A stretch of 64,000 bases of DNA from positions 186,001-250,000 of the forward strand of contig NZ_FVZC01000008.1 in the NCBI RefSeq assembly GCF_900166585.1. The letters are read 5' to 3'. The first letter of the stretch is position 1; each line of letters opens with the position of its first letter. This DNA comes from Mesobacillus jeotgali. Lineage in GTDB: Bacteria; Bacillota; Bacilli; Bacillales; Cytobacillaceae. The notes beneath the pieces were generated by a model, which was given only the letters and a program-made list of their open reading frames with translations, made no database searches and was not told the origin of the DNA. Shown one piece after another: positions 52,407 through 62,536 of this stretch. Position numbers and translations under genes: made by a program.

Positions 52407-53807
52407 ATGAGCGGGGAAAAGGATCTTGAGCAGATAAAGAGAGAAGCAGCGGCAAAAGCCAAAGAACTGGCGAAACAGCGCCAGGCCGCTAAGCAATCAG
52501 GGGAAGGAAATGACCCGAAAAAGGTTGCCGAGAAAGTCGCAGAACCTGAAGTGAAGGAAAACGAAGAAATGGCAGCTGCACCTGCTGGTGATGAAGCTGA
52601 CCTTGCGAAAAAGAAAGCCGCCGCAGCAGCGAAAGCGAAGGCAGCTGCACTGGCGAAAATGAAAGCAAGAGAGCAGGCTGGAGAAGCCCCAGAAACAGCA
52701 GAATCAAAGGAAGAGATTTCTGCTCCAGTTGAAGGCCAGGACGCTGATTTGGCCAAGAAGAAAGCAGCGGCAGCAGCAAAGGCAAAAGCAGCTGCACTGG
52801 CAAAGATGAAAGCAGCGGGCCAGGCAGGTGCAGAAGCTGAGGCAGAAGTGCCAGCAGCACTGGAAACATCAACCGCATCAACAGATGATGATGACCTTGC
52901 GAAAAAGAAAGCCGCAGCTGTAGCAAAAGCAAAGGCAGCAGCGGCAGCTAAAAGAAAAGCGCAGTCAGAAGCAGCTGGAGAAACGGAAGCACCTTCGGAT
53001 GACGATGACCTCGCTAAAAAGAAAGCCGCAGCAGTAGCGAAAGCAAAAGCCGCAGCGGCAGCAAAACGGAAAGCACAGGAGGCAGCAGGAGGAGCAGATG
53101 CTTCAACAGATGATGATGATCTTGCGAAAAAGAAAGCCGCAGCAGTAGCGAAGGCAAAGGCTGCCGCAGCAGCAAAAGCGAAAGCCGCAGCCGGCGGAGG
53201 ATCAGCTGATGACGAGAAAGCGAAAGCGATTGCAGCAGCCAAAGCAAAAGCTGCCGCTGCCGCGAAGGCGAAGTCAGCAGCCGGTGCAAAAGCAGGAGCA
53301 GAAGAACCTGTTGAAGAGAAGAAGCCATCTCCAAACCAGCCTTACCTTGATAAATATGTAAAAGCAATCACCGACAATCTTGGCGATGACATTTTGGAAG
53401 ATTCCTATATTAACCCTCTTTCAAAGGATGTCCCTACCCTTGTCGCAAAGAAAGAATCCTATTATAGACTGGCCGAATTCCTTAAGTACAACGAACTATT
53501 AGGCTTCGATTATCTGTCAGAGATCCACGGCAGTGATTTCCAGACACATATGGAAGTGTATGTTCACTTGTACTCATACAAAAACAGGCAGTCAGTTGCG
53601 TTAAAAGTCAAGCTTGACCGCGAACAGCCGGTCATTGAGTCACTAGCGAACCTGTGGGCAGGAGCAAACTGGCCGGAGTGTGAAGCATACGACCTGCTTG
53701 GCATTAAATTCGAAGGCCATCCAAACCTCCATCGCATCATGCTTGGTGAAGACTGGGTCGGCCACCCATTGAGAAAAGACTATGAACCGTATGATGTGGA
53801 GGTGTAG
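52407..53807 (+). CDS. nuoC: NADH-quinone oxidoreductase subunit C with long Ala/Lys-rich N-terminal extension
   Basis: The normal NuoC domain occupies only about residues 310-466 (YLDKYVKAITDNLGDDIL, FDYLSEIHGSDF, WPECEAYDLLGIKFEGHP, GEDWVGHPLRKDY). Before it lie about 300 residues that are mostly Ala and Lys, organised as five or more blocks such as DDDLAKKKAAAVAKAKAAAA starting near residues 64, 113, 162, 200 and 238, separated by acidic/Pro-containing linkers. These should form long charged helices. The frame is continuous and starts 3 bases after nuoB at ATG 52407. Similar but variable extensions occur in NuoC of other Bacillus, as I recall; their role is unknown. Confidence 0.92.
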   Translation: MSGEKDLEQIKREAAAKAKELAKQRQAAKQSGEGNDPKKVAEKVAEPEVKENEEMAAAPAGDEADLAKKKAAAAAKAKAAALAKMKAREQAGEAPETAESKEEISAPVEGQDADLAKKKAAAAAKAKAAALAKMKAAGQAGAEAEAEVPAALETSTASTDDDDLAKKKAAAVAKAKAAAAAKRKAQSEAAGETEAPSDDDDLAKKKAAAVAKAKAAAAAKRKAQEAAGGADASTDDDDLAKKKAAAVAKAKAAAAAKAKAAAGGGSADDEKAKAIAAAKAKAAAAAKAKSAAGAKAGAEEPVEEKKPSPNQPYLDKYVKAITDNLGDDILEDSYINPLSKDVPTLVAKKESYYRLAEFLKYNELLGFDYLSEIHGSDFQTHMEVYVHLYSYKNRQSVALKVKLDREQPVIESLANLWAGANWPECEAYDLLGIKFEGHPNLHRIMLGEDWVGHPLRKDYEPYDVEV

Positions 53808-53810
53808 CCC

Positions 53811-54911
53811 GTGATACGCACAGAAGAAATGCTCTTGAACGTGGGCCCGCAGCACCCTAGTACACACGGTGTATTCCGCCTCGTTCTGAAAATTGACGGT
53901 GAAATCATCATTGAAGCGAAGCCGGTCATCGGCTATTTGCACCGCGGGACTGAAAAGCTTGCAGAAAACCTGCAATATACACAAATCATTCCGTATACAG
54001 ACCGGATGGACTACGTTTCAGCCATGACGAACAACTATGTCATCTGCCATGCAGTGGAAACGATGATGGGCGTCCAGATTCCGGAACGCGCTGAATATTT
54101 AAGGGTACTTGCGATGGAGTTGAACAGGGTTGCCAGCCACCTGCTTTGGTGGGGGACATTCATCCTCGACTTCGGTGCTACAAGCCCGTTGCTTTATGCA
54201 TTCCGTGACCGGGAAATGATCCTGAATCTGCTCAATGAACTTTCGGGTGCTCGTCTGACGTTCAACTACATGCGTGTAGGCGGCGTTAAATGGGATGCTC
54301 CGGAGGGCTGGATTGAAAAGGTAGCAGATTTCGTTCCGTACCTGAGGGAACAGCTGAAGGGATACCATCAGCTTGTATCCGGCAATGAAATCTTCCTGAA
54401 CCGTACAAAGAATATCGGTACATATACGAAGGAAGATGCAATCAACTATTCATTGAGCGGCCCGAACCTTCGTTCAACCGGCGTCAAGTGGGATTTGCGC
54501 AAGGATGAGCCGTATTCAATTTATGACCGCTTCGACTTCGACGTCGTCACTCGCGAAGAAGGCGATGCACTTGCCCGTTATTACGTGAGGATGGGCGAAA
54601 TTGAGGAATCACTGAAAATTATTGAACAGGCTGTGCAGCAATTCCCGAAAGAGGGAGAGATCATGGCCAAGGTTCCGAAAATCATCAAGGCACCAAAAGG
54701 GGAAGCGTTTGTCCGGATCGAGGGCTCCCGAGGCGAAATCGGCTGCTATATATCCAGCGATGGCAAAAAAGAGCCATACCGCCTCAAGTTCAGAAGGCCG
54801 AGCTTCTATAATCTGCAAATCCTCCCTAAACTGCTAGAAGGAGAAAGCATCTCAAATCTGATTGCAATTTTAGGAGCGGTTGATATCGTTCTTGGGGAGG
54901 TAGACGGATAA
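53811..54911 (+). CDS. nuoD: NADH-quinone oxidoreductase subunit D
   Basis: NuoD (366 residues) forms the quinone-binding cavity with NuoB and derives from the large subunit of NiFe hydrogenase. LNVGPQHPSTHGVFRLVLKIDG, GYLHRGTEKLAENL and the C-terminal GEIGCYISSDGKKEPYRLKFRRPSF are conserved. Start GTG 53811 follows GGAGGTG. Its stop overlaps the nuoH start (TAATG). Confidence 0.96.
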   Translation: MIRTEEMLLNVGPQHPSTHGVFRLVLKIDGEIIIEAKPVIGYLHRGTEKLAENLQYTQIIPYTDRMDYVSAMTNNYVICHAVETMMGVQIPERAEYLRVLAMELNRVASHLLWWGTFILDFGATSPLLYAFRDREMILNLLNELSGARLTFNYMRVGGVKWDAPEGWIEKVADFVPYLREQLKGYHQLVSGNEIFLNRTKNIGTYTKEDAINYSLSGPNLRSTGVKWDLRKDEPYSIYDRFDFDVVTREEGDALARYYVRMGEIEESLKIIEQAVQQFPKEGEIMAKVPKIIKAPKGEAFVRIEGSRGEIGCYISSDGKKEPYRLKFRRPSFYNLQILPKLLEGESISNLIAILGAVDIVLGEVDG

Positions 54912-55924
54912 TGGTTCAGGAGCTACTCGAATCAAGCGCAGGCCTCATGAACTTCAGTATTTTCTTTATCCTCGCCGTCGTCCTGCTGTTCGTGATCCTT
55001 GGATTCGTAACAATGGCGATTCTGGCAGAGAGGAAAGTACTGGGTTTTATGCAGGGCCGTTATGGTCCAGCCCATGTCGGCGGTAAATGGGGGCTGTTGC
55101 AATCCGTAGCCGACGTTGTAAAGCTTCTTGTAAAAGAAGACTTGATTCCAAAGGCAGCAGATAAGCCGCTGTTCATCATTGCACCGGTCATCGCGTTCGC
55201 GCCATCCTTCATGGTCATGGCAACAATACCTTTGACCGACAGACTGCAATTTGCCGATTTGAATGTTGGATTCCTGTACTATATCGCTATATCAGGACTG
55301 ACGATTGTCGGTATGCTGATGGCAGGCTGGGCATCCAACAATAAATACTCACTGCTTGGCGGTATGCGTGCCGCGGCCCAGATGATTTCCTACGAAATCC
55401 CGCTGGTCATGAGCGTTTTGGGAATTGTCCTGTTATCGGGAAGCCTTAACCTGAATGATATCGTTGAAACACAGCAGAACAGCGGCTGGTTCATCCTTTG
55501 GCAGCCAATAGCGTTCATCGTATTCTTCATCGCCGCTACTGCCGAATTGAACAGGGTGCCATTTGACCTTGCAGAGGCGGAAAACGAGCTTGTTGCCGGT
55601 TTCCACACAGAGTATTCTGGATTCCGCTGGGCGATGTTCATGCTGGCTGAATATGTGTATATGTTTGCAATGTCTGCTTTGATAACCGTTTTATTCCTTG
55701 GAGGCTGGCTGCCGCTGCCATTCCTCGGCTTCATACCTGGGGCTGTCTGGTTCGCGCTTAAGTTTAGCCTGGTCGTATACATCCTGATCTGGTTCCGTGC
55801 CACGTTCCCGCGTATCCGCGCAGACCAGCTGATGGAATTCGCATGGAAAGTGCTTTTGCCGGTTGCACTGGCAAACATCTTCCTGTCTGCATTGATTAAA
55901 GAAATTTTCACTAATTTTTTCTAA
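54911..55924 (+). CDS. nuoH: NADH-quinone oxidoreductase subunit H
   Basis: NuoH (337 residues, about eight helices) links the quinone site to the proton-pumping arm. AERKVLGFMQGRYGPAHVGGKWG, AAAQMISYEIPL, the acidic loop PFDLAEAENELVAGFHTEYSG and FRATFPRIRADQLM are standard. ATG 54911 overlaps nuoD. Confidence 0.96.
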   Translation: MVQELLESSAGLMNFSIFFILAVVLLFVILGFVTMAILAERKVLGFMQGRYGPAHVGGKWGLLQSVADVVKLLVKEDLIPKAADKPLFIIAPVIAFAPSFMVMATIPLTDRLQFADLNVGFLYYIAISGLTIVGMLMAGWASNNKYSLLGGMRAAAQMISYEIPLVMSVLGIVLLSGSLNLNDIVETQQNSGWFILWQPIAFIVFFIAATAELNRVPFDLAEAENELVAGFHTEYSGFRWAMFMLAEYVYMFAMSALITVLFLGGWLPLPFLGFIPGAVWFALKFSLVVYILIWFRATFPRIRADQLMEFAWKVLLPVALANIFLSALIKEIFTNFF

Positions 55925-55972
55925 AAAAGGAATGGAAGCAGCAGTGCTTCCTGCATTAAAGGGGTGAATTAC

Positions 55973-56392
55973 GTGCTAGGATGGACAAAAGGATTAGCTT
56001 ATACCCTAAAACAATTGACTCGCGAAAAGCTGACTTACGATTATCCGAACGAACCGATTCCGCTTCCGGACAGATTCCGCGGGATCCAGAAGTTTTATCC
56101 TGAAAAATGCATCGTCTGCAACCAGTGTGCCAATATTTGCCCGACTGAATGCATTAACTTGACTGGTAAAAAGCATCCTGATCCAACGAAAAAAGGCAAG
56201 ATCATTGATACGTATGATATCAACTTCGAACTTTGCATCCTCTGTGATTTGTGTACAGAAGTATGCCCGACTGAAGCGATCATCATGACGAACAACTTTG
56301 AGCTTGCTGAATACAGCCGGGATGACTTATTCAAGAACCTGGAATGGCTTGATGAAAATGACGAGAATATACGGAAGGTGAATAAAGCATGA
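55973..56392 (+). CDS. nuoI: NADH-quinone oxidoreductase subunit I
   Basis: NuoI (139 residues) carries two 4Fe-4S clusters: CIVCNQCANICP and CILCDLCTEVCP. It passes electrons to NuoB. I chose GTG 55973, giving MLGWTKGLAYTLKQL, because AAAGGGG at 55957-55963 lies about 9 bases upstream; GTG 55964 overlaps that site. It is followed by nuoJ with an ATGA overlap. Confidence 0.95.
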   Translation: MLGWTKGLAYTLKQLTREKLTYDYPNEPIPLPDRFRGIQKFYPEKCIVCNQCANICPTECINLTGKKHPDPTKKGKIIDTYDINFELCILCDLCTEVCPTEAIIMTNNFELAEYSRDDLFKNLEWLDENDENIRKVNKA

Positions 56393-56913
56393 CGTTAACG
56401 GGCGAATTTTTTGCGTTTATGTCACTTGCTTTAGTGGCGGTAATCGGCGGCGTGCTTTTATTGAACCTCACCAAGGTCATCCACATGGTCGTAGCGCTCG
56501 TCTTTACATTCGTCAGTATTGCAGGTATTTATGTGTTGCTGTCCGCGGAATTCCTGGCGGTCATCCAGGTCATGATTTATTCCGGTGCCATCACGATCAT
56601 GATGCTTTTCGGAATCATGCTTACCCGCCACCATGGCGATGAAGAGGAGCCTAAAGGCGGAAGATTGCGCAAGCTCGTACTGCTGCTTGGTGTCCTTGGT
56701 TTTGGCGCAGCAGTCTATTTCGGAATCTATGATTTGAATTTCGAGGCATTGCCAAATACACTTCATGAAAATAACACAGAACAAATCGGGATATCACTGT
56801 TCTCGCACTATATCATCCCGTTTGAACTGACATCCGTGATCCTGCTTGCCGCGCTTGTCGGCGCAATTGTACTGGCACGAAAGGATGACGGAAAGGAGGG
56901 TGATCAGGAATGA
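56389..56913 (+). CDS. nuoJ: NADH-quinone oxidoreductase subunit J
   Basis: NuoJ (174 residues) is a five-helix membrane subunit. [28 protein letters not shown] is the recognisable helix 3 region with the pi-bulge segment, followed by LFGIMLTR. Overlaps nuoI and nuoK by 4 bases on each side. Confidence 0.94.
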   Translation: MTLTGEFFAFMSLALVAVIGGVLLLNLTKVIHMVVALVFTFVSIAGIYVLLSAEFLAVIQVMIYSGAITIMMLFGIMLTRHHGDEEEPKGGRLRKLVLLLGVLGFGAAVYFGIYDLNFEALPNTLHENNTEQIGISLFSHYIIPFELTSVILLAALVGAIVLARKDDGKEGDQE

Positions 56914-57224
56914 GTTCTGTTCCGGTTTCAGCCTATCTGGCGCTCGCACTTATTCTTTTTTGTATCGGCCTATACGGTGCCCTGACAAAAAAGAACACAG
57001 TTATTGTCCTGATTTCCATCGAATTGATGCTGAATGCAGTTAATATTAATCTAGTAACCTTCAGTAAATATGGAGCGACTCCATCGATCACCGGCCAGGT
57101 GTTCGCGCTGTTTTCCATCGCGGTGGCGGCTGCTGAGGTAGCAGTAGGATTGGCAATCCTGATTTCGCTTTACCGCAACCGCAGGACGGTCAATATCGAT
57201 GAGATAAATCAGTTGAAAAATTAA
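56910..57224 (+). CDS. nuoK: NADH-quinone oxidoreductase subunit K
   Basis: NuoK (104 residues) is a three-helix antiporter-related subunit. The two conserved membrane glutamates lie in [15 protein letters not shown] and [14 protein letters not shown]. Starts within nuoJ (ATGA). Confidence 0.95.
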   Translation: MSSVPVSAYLALALILFCIGLYGALTKKNTVIVLISIELMLNAVNINLVTFSKYGATPSITGQVFALFSIAVAAAEVAVGLAILISLYRNRRTVNIDEINQLKN

Positions 57225-57353
57225 TCAGCGGCTTCTGCCGTTATAATCGTAGATTTTTAGTAGCTGGACTGCCCCGTATAATGCGGGCCTCAATCTGACG
57301 GGCGTATAGATGATAGATTACACGCGCGTTCAAAAAAGGGGATTGTGATATTA

Positions 57354-59216
57354 ATGGAGAATGCTTGGCTCATTCCGCTGTTCCCGCTTGTATCCTTTCT
57401 ATTCCTTCTGCTGTTCGGAAAAAAGCTTAAAGAAGCGAGCGCATTCGTGGGTATCCTTGCGACGCTAGCCTCACTTGTCTACTCCATCCTCGTGCTCCTG
57501 GAGCGCCTGGACGGCCCGACACACAAAGCTGAAGCCGTTTGGCTCACGATAGGGAATCTGGAACTTACTGCGGGTTTTGAAGTAAATCAATTAAATGCAT
57601 TGATGCTGGTAATCGTATCTCTTGTCAGCTTCCTTGTACATACCTATTCAAAAGGATATATGCATGGTGATGAGCGATTCCCGGTTTTTTATGCTTATCT
57701 TGGACTTTTTACTTTTGCAATGCTTGGTCTCGTAATCTCACCGAATCTTTTGCAGACCTATATTTTCTGGGAATTGGTCGGTGTAGGCTCATTCCTGCTG
57801 ATCGGATTTTATTTTTACAAAGAAAGCGCCAAAGCGGCTGCAAAGAAAGCCTTTATTATGACTCGTATCGGGGATGTCGGGCTGCTGATTGGGATGATTC
57901 TCTTATTCTGGCAAACTGGCAGCTTTGAATATGATGAGATTTTCGCAGCAGTTGAAGAAGGCGCGATTTCCGGAACCATGATTACCCTTACTGCAATCCT
58001 GATTTTTATCGGAGCAGTCGGTAAATCAGGCCAGTTCCCGCTTCACACATGGCTTCCTGACGCGATGGAAGGTCCAACACCGGTTTCCGCATTGATCCAC
58101 GCAGCGACAATGGTTGCGGCAGGTGTATACTTGGTCGCTTCACTGTTCCCGCTGTTCAATGCGAGTGAGACAGCGATGCTGACGGTAGCGATCATTGGAG
58201 CGTTCACAGCGATTTTTGCAGCAACAATCGGCCTTGTCCAGACTGACATCAAGCGAGTGCTTGCGTTCTCCACTGTCAGCCAGCTTGGCTATATGATGCT
58301 CGCATTGGGTTCTGCGGGTTATGTTGCCGGAGTATTCCACTTAATGACCCACGCTTTCTTCAAAGCGTTGTTGTTCCTTGCAGCAGGCAGCGTCATCCAT
58401 GCTGTACATACTCAGGATATCGAAAAAATGGGCGGGCTTTGGAAAAAGCTTTCGTTCACTGGACCATTGTTCCTGATCGGAACGCTGGCCATAAGTGGTG
58501 TCCCATTGTTCTCAGGCTTTTTCAGTAAAGATGAAATTTTGATCGCTGCATGGGCTCATGGTAATTATGGCCTATTCTGGCTCGCAGTGATTGCAGCGTT
58601 CTTCACAGCATTCTATATGTTCCGCCTGTTCTTCATGGTCTTCTCAGGTGAAGCCCGCAGCGAAATGAAGAATGTTCATGAATCACCATCCGTCATGACC
58701 TTGCCGATGGTTGTCCTTGCTGTCCTGGCAGTTGTTGCTGGTTACGTGAATACACCTTGGTTCGGCACTTTCCTTGGCGACTGGCTCGTTGAAGGCAATG
58801 AAGCACTTGGCCACGGACATATCGAAGGCCCGGGCTGGATCATGATTGTCGCAACAGCTGTGTCCTTGCTGGGTATTTTGCTTGCATGGATGATGTACAG
58901 CAAGAAGTCCATTTCACGCGATTGGCTGTCAAGCAGAGCTCCAATTGCGTATGGTATCGTGAAAAACAAGTATTATATCGATGAATTTTACAATCAAAGC
59001 ATCGTGTTTGGCGCGAAGGCAGTCAGCTTGTTCCTTCGATTCATCGAACTCTTCGTTGTTGAGGGTCTAGTTAAGCTGACAACAGCAACGGTTCAGGGGC
59101 TTGGCAAAACAGGTGCGAAAATCCAGAACGGCCAGGTGCAGACCTATGGCACAATTGCCTTTGTCGGCCTTGCAGTCCTGATTGTCATCTATGCGCTAAC
59201 AGGGGGGTATTTATAA
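57354..59216 (+). CDS. nuoL: NADH-quinone oxidoreductase subunit L
   Basis: NuoL (about 620 residues) is the distal proton-pumping subunit. FYFYKESAKAAAKKAFIMTRIGD (proton-path Lys/Glu), WLPDAMEGPTPVSALIHAATMVAAG and HLMTHAFFKALLFLAAGS are the Mrp-antiporter-type signatures; the C-terminal lateral helix region follows residue 540. Start could be GTG 57345 or ATG 57354; spacing from AAGGGG is imperfect for both. A 129-base gap separates it from nuoK, the largest in the operon. Confidence 0.95.
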   Translation: MENAWLIPLFPLVSFLFLLLFGKKLKEASAFVGILATLASLVYSILVLLERLDGPTHKAEAVWLTIGNLELTAGFEVNQLNALMLVIVSLVSFLVHTYSKGYMHGDERFPVFYAYLGLFTFAMLGLVISPNLLQTYIFWELVGVGSFLLIGFYFYKESAKAAAKKAFIMTRIGDVGLLIGMILLFWQTGSFEYDEIFAAVEEGAISGTMITLTAILIFIGAVGKSGQFPLHTWLPDAMEGPTPVSALIHAATMVAAGVYLVASLFPLFNASETAMLTVAIIGAFTAIFAATIGLVQTDIKRVLAFSTVSQLGYMMLALGSAGYVAGVFHLMTHAFFKALLFLAAGSVIHAVHTQDIEKMGGLWKKLSFTGPLFLIGTLAISGVPLFSGFFSKDEILIAAWAHGNYGLFWLAVIAAFFTAFYMFRLFFMVFSGEARSEMKNVHESPSVMTLPMVVLAVLAVVAGYVNTPWFGTFLGDWLVEGNEALGHGHIEGPGWIMIVATAVSLLGILLAWMMYSKKSISRDWLSSRAPIAYGIVKNKYYIDEFYNQSIVFGAKAVSLFLRFIELFVVEGLVKLTTATVQGLGKTGAKIQNGQVQTYGTIAFVGLAVLIVIYALTGGYL

Positions 59217-60736
59217 TGGATTTCAACTATTTTCTTACCTTACTGGTATTCTCCCCTTTACTAGGAATCCTGCTGCTGGCTTTCATGCCAAAGGCGAATG
59301 AATCAGGTATCAAAATGCTTGGCGTTTTGGCAACACTGCCATCGTTGATCCTTGCGCTGATCGCTTACTTTTCGTATCGAGGCGGCAATGACCTTGCTAA
59401 TTTTTCGGAAAAATTCCGCTGGATCCAATTTGGCGGCCAGGGCGCAGAGCAATCGGGCATGTTCACAGTGAACTACGAACTCGGCATCGATGGATTTGGT
59501 TTGATCATGGTTGTACTTACTGCAGTGATCGCTACTCTCGCGGCGATTGCATCCTTCCATATCAAAAAAGAATGGAAAGGCTACTACATGCTGTTCCTGC
59601 TTCTCGAAATCGGGATGCTCGGCGTGTTTACAGCACAAAACTTGATCTTGTTCTTCCTTTTCTTTGAAATTACTTTGATCCCAATGTTTTTCCTGATTGG
59701 AAAATGGGGCTATTACGAGAGAGAAAAGGCTGCATACAGCTTCTTGATTTATAACGGACTTGGGTCAGCCATCCTGCTGATCGTCATCATGGTGTTATTT
59801 TCAAGAACAGGCACTTCAAATATTGAAATGCTGAAAGTCATGATGAACACAGAGAACGCGCCAATGTTCGCACCTGTTTCTGAATCTTTGAAAATGGGAT
59901 TATTGATTGCATTGCTAGTGGCTTTCGGCGTGAAATTGCCAATCTTCCCGCTCCACAGCTGGATGCTTCGCGTACACGTTGAAGCGCCGCCATCAATCGT
60001 CATGATCCACTCAGGGATCCTGCTTAAGATTGGTGCTTTCGGTTTGATCCGCTTCGGGATGGGAATCTTCCCGGAACAGTTCGCGGATCTGGCAGTGCTG
60101 CTTGCGGTATTGGGTGTAATTAACCTGCTATACGGAGCATTCCTTGCTTTTATCCAGACAGATTTTAAAATGGTCCTTGCCTACTCTTCTATTTCCCATA
60201 TGGGGATCGTTTTAATCGGACTTGGAGCATTAAATGAAGCAGGAATTCAGGGAGCAATCTTCCAGGTCGTATCACATGGTCTGATTTCGGCATTATTGTT
60301 CTTCCTGGTCGGTGTGCTGTATGAACGTACGCATACGACAACTCTTGGAAATCTGGGCGGAATGGCAAAGGGAATGCCAATTGCATCAGGCTTCCTGCTT
60401 GCAGGAGCGATGGCTTCTCTTGGACTTCCTGGTATGTCAGGGTTCGTCAGCGAATTCATGGCATTCCTCGGCTTGTTCGAAGAAATGCCTATCCTTGCAG
60501 CGGTCGGTACACTGGGCATTATCATGACAGCTGTTTACCTGCTGCGCGCAGTACTGGCGATCACTTATGGAAATGCGGAGCGTGAATTCGTCGGAGTGAG
60601 CGATATCCGTTCATTTGAATGGGCGCCAGTATTGGTCCTCATCGGCTTAATCGTACTGATCGGTGTATATCCAGCTGTTCTCAGTGAACCGCTTCAGGCA
60701 ACATTAGAGACTATCATGATGGGAATAGGGGGGTGA
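59216..60736 (+). CDS. nuoM: NADH-quinone oxidoreductase subunit M
   Basis: NuoM (506 residues) is the second antiporter-like proton pump. FFEITLIPMFFLIGKWG, FPLHSWMLRVHVEAPPSIVMIHSGILLKIG and YSSISHMGIVLIG are conserved, with the key Glu and Lys present. The ATG overlaps the nuoL stop. It has a typical number of helices (about 14). Confidence 0.96.
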   Translation: MDFNYFLTLLVFSPLLGILLLAFMPKANESGIKMLGVLATLPSLILALIAYFSYRGGNDLANFSEKFRWIQFGGQGAEQSGMFTVNYELGIDGFGLIMVVLTAVIATLAAIASFHIKKEWKGYYMLFLLLEIGMLGVFTAQNLILFFLFFEITLIPMFFLIGKWGYYEREKAAYSFLIYNGLGSAILLIVIMVLFSRTGTSNIEMLKVMMNTENAPMFAPVSESLKMGLLIALLVAFGVKLPIFPLHSWMLRVHVEAPPSIVMIHSGILLKIGAFGLIRFGMGIFPEQFADLAVLLAVLGVINLLYGAFLAFIQTDFKMVLAYSSISHMGIVLIGLGALNEAGIQGAIFQVVSHGLISALLFFLVGVLYERTHTTTLGNLGGMAKGMPIASGFLLAGAMASLGLPGMSGFVSEFMAFLGLFEEMPILAAVGTLGIIMTAVYLLRAVLAITYGNAEREFVGVSDIRSFEWAPVLVLIGLIVLIGVYPAVLSEPLQATLETIMMGIGG

Positions 60737-60742
60737 TGAAGG

Positions 60743-62263
60743 ATGGATCTAGATACACTTCTATCATTTGATTGGGGGACGATGACTCCGGAATTCATCA
60801 TCCTTGGAATTATAGCTCTTTTATCAGTCGCTGATTTATTCATGCCAAAGCATGTCGACCGAAAAATCCTTGGCTGGGTCGGATTTGCCGGTGTGGTGTT
60901 TGCGCTGATTTCATTGGTAACTTTGATAGGTACTGATACGACTTCAATTTTATATGATACCTTCAGGCTCGATTCATTCGCAATTGCGTTCAAGCTGATT
61001 CTCCTTGTTGGAGCCGCACTTGTCATGCTTTTAGCCATCGACTTCAGGGCTACTGATGGTTTGCAGGAATATAAGGGAGAATTCTTCTACCTGTTCCTGA
61101 CTGCATTACTTGGTACGATGTTCATGGCTTCAAGCGGGGACTTGATTACTTTGTTCGTCGGTCTTGAATTGCTGTCCATTCCGTCTTACATCCTTGCAGG
61201 GATGCGCAAGCGCAACCTGAAATCGAACGAATCAGCAATGAAATACGTCCTGAATGGCGGTATTTCATCTGCGATCACCTTGTTCGGCATGAGCTATGTG
61301 TTCGGGATTGCCGGAACTACAAATTTAAAAGGAATCGCCCAAGTCTTTGGAGGGCTTAATGACCCTCAGCATATTTACATTCTGGGACTGGCATTCTTAA
61401 TGATTTTTGTCGGCCTGTCATTCAAGCTGGCAACTGCTCCATTCCATATGTGGGCACCTGATGTATATGAAGGAGCTCCGACTCCAGTGACGGCGTTCTT
61501 GAGCGTAGTCTCTAAAACGGCTGGTTTTGTCATCATCCTGCGCATTCTGTTATCGATCTTCGGATACGTGCCGGTCGCCCAGGAAGAAGGGCAGCCAATT
61601 CCGCTGCTATTCGCCGTACAGGATTACATTGCTTTCCTTGCAGGAGCCACGATGATCATCGGTAACGTCATCGCCTTAAGGCAGCGAAATATCAAGCGCA
61701 TGTTCGCGTATTCAAGTATTGCGCATGCAGGTTACATCCTGGTCGCCCTGACAGCAATGTCATTCGTGACCTTTGATGCCATCTGGTTTTACCTGCTTGC
61801 ATACGTGTTTATGAACCTTGGCGCATTTGCCGTGATTCAGGTGATCACAGCTAAAACCGGTTCAGAGGACATCAGCCATTTTGCCGGGCTTTACCGACGC
61901 TCGCCTCTGCTCGCAGTTGGTATGGGAATCTTCATCCTGTCACTCGCAGGAATCCCGGGTACAGCAGGTTTTATCGGTAAGCTGAACATTTTCATGGGCG
62001 CGTTGATGGTCGATCAGGCACATTATGTGCTTGTATCAATCATGATCGCAACAACCGTCGTATCCTATTTCTACTACTTCGGGGTCATGACGCAATTGTT
62101 CTTCCGCCCGGCAGCAAGCGATGAAAAAATCAAGCTGCCAGCAGGAACAACAGTGGTGATCATCGTTGCAGTAATCGGAACAATCTTGTTCGGAGTCATG
62201 CCAAACCTGGCAATCGACTTCATGCACACGAATTTTAACCAGTTTGTCGATTTTATGAGATAA
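60743..62263 (+). CDS. nuoN: NADH-quinone oxidoreductase subunit N
   Basis: NuoN (506 residues) is the third antiporter-like pump. FVGLELLSIPSYILAGM, FKLATAPFHMWAPDVYEGAPTPVTAFLSV and FAYSSIAHAGYILV are signatures. It ends the operon; a strong terminator lies at 62406. No nuoE, nuoF or nuoG follows. Confidence 0.95.
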   Translation: MDLDTLLSFDWGTMTPEFIILGIIALLSVADLFMPKHVDRKILGWVGFAGVVFALISLVTLIGTDTTSILYDTFRLDSFAIAFKLILLVGAALVMLLAIDFRATDGLQEYKGEFFYLFLTALLGTMFMASSGDLITLFVGLELLSIPSYILAGMRKRNLKSNESAMKYVLNGGISSAITLFGMSYVFGIAGTTNLKGIAQVFGGLNDPQHIYILGLAFLMIFVGLSFKLATAPFHMWAPDVYEGAPTPVTAFLSVVSKTAGFVIILRILLSIFGYVPVAQEEGQPIPLLFAVQDYIAFLAGATMIIGNVIALRQRNIKRMFAYSSIAHAGYILVALTAMSFVTFDAIWFYLLAYVFMNLGAFAVIQVITAKTGSEDISHFAGLYRRSPLLAVGMGIFILSLAGIPGTAGFIGKLNIFMGALMVDQAHYVLVSIMIATTVVSYFYYFGVMTQLFFRPAASDEKIKLPAGTTVVIIVAVIGTILFGVMPNLAIDFMHTNFNQFVDFMR

Positions 62264-62405
62264 ACTCTTTCGTAAACTTGTTGTTTCGCACATTGTAAAT
62301 ACCAATTGGGTATAACCAATAGAGCATTATAATAAGTTCGAAAAGCACATAATCATGTCCGGATTTTGGGGAAAATCTATTCATGTGAAAAAGGGGTAAA
62401 TCAGG

Positions 62406-62437
62406 CTGGCCTGCGATTTAAGCAGGCCGGTTTTTTA
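62406..62437 (+). terminator. Terminator of the nuo operon
   Basis: CTGGCCTGC pairs with GCAGGCCGG (62406-62414 with 62422-62430, including a G-T pair), then TTTTTT. Confidence 0.85.
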
Positions 62438-62536
62438 TTTTAAAAATTAAACGAAACTTTTTCGAAAGTAATACGTCTATAAGAAGGATAATCATTATCT
62501 TTATGGTAGAATAAGAGGATGAGGGAGGGACAGTTT

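Noticed and set aside
52400..53242. 280-codon antisense Ala/Ser/Phe-rich frame
   Set aside because: It is the complement of the Ala/Lys-rich part of nuoC, with low complexity and no start signal.
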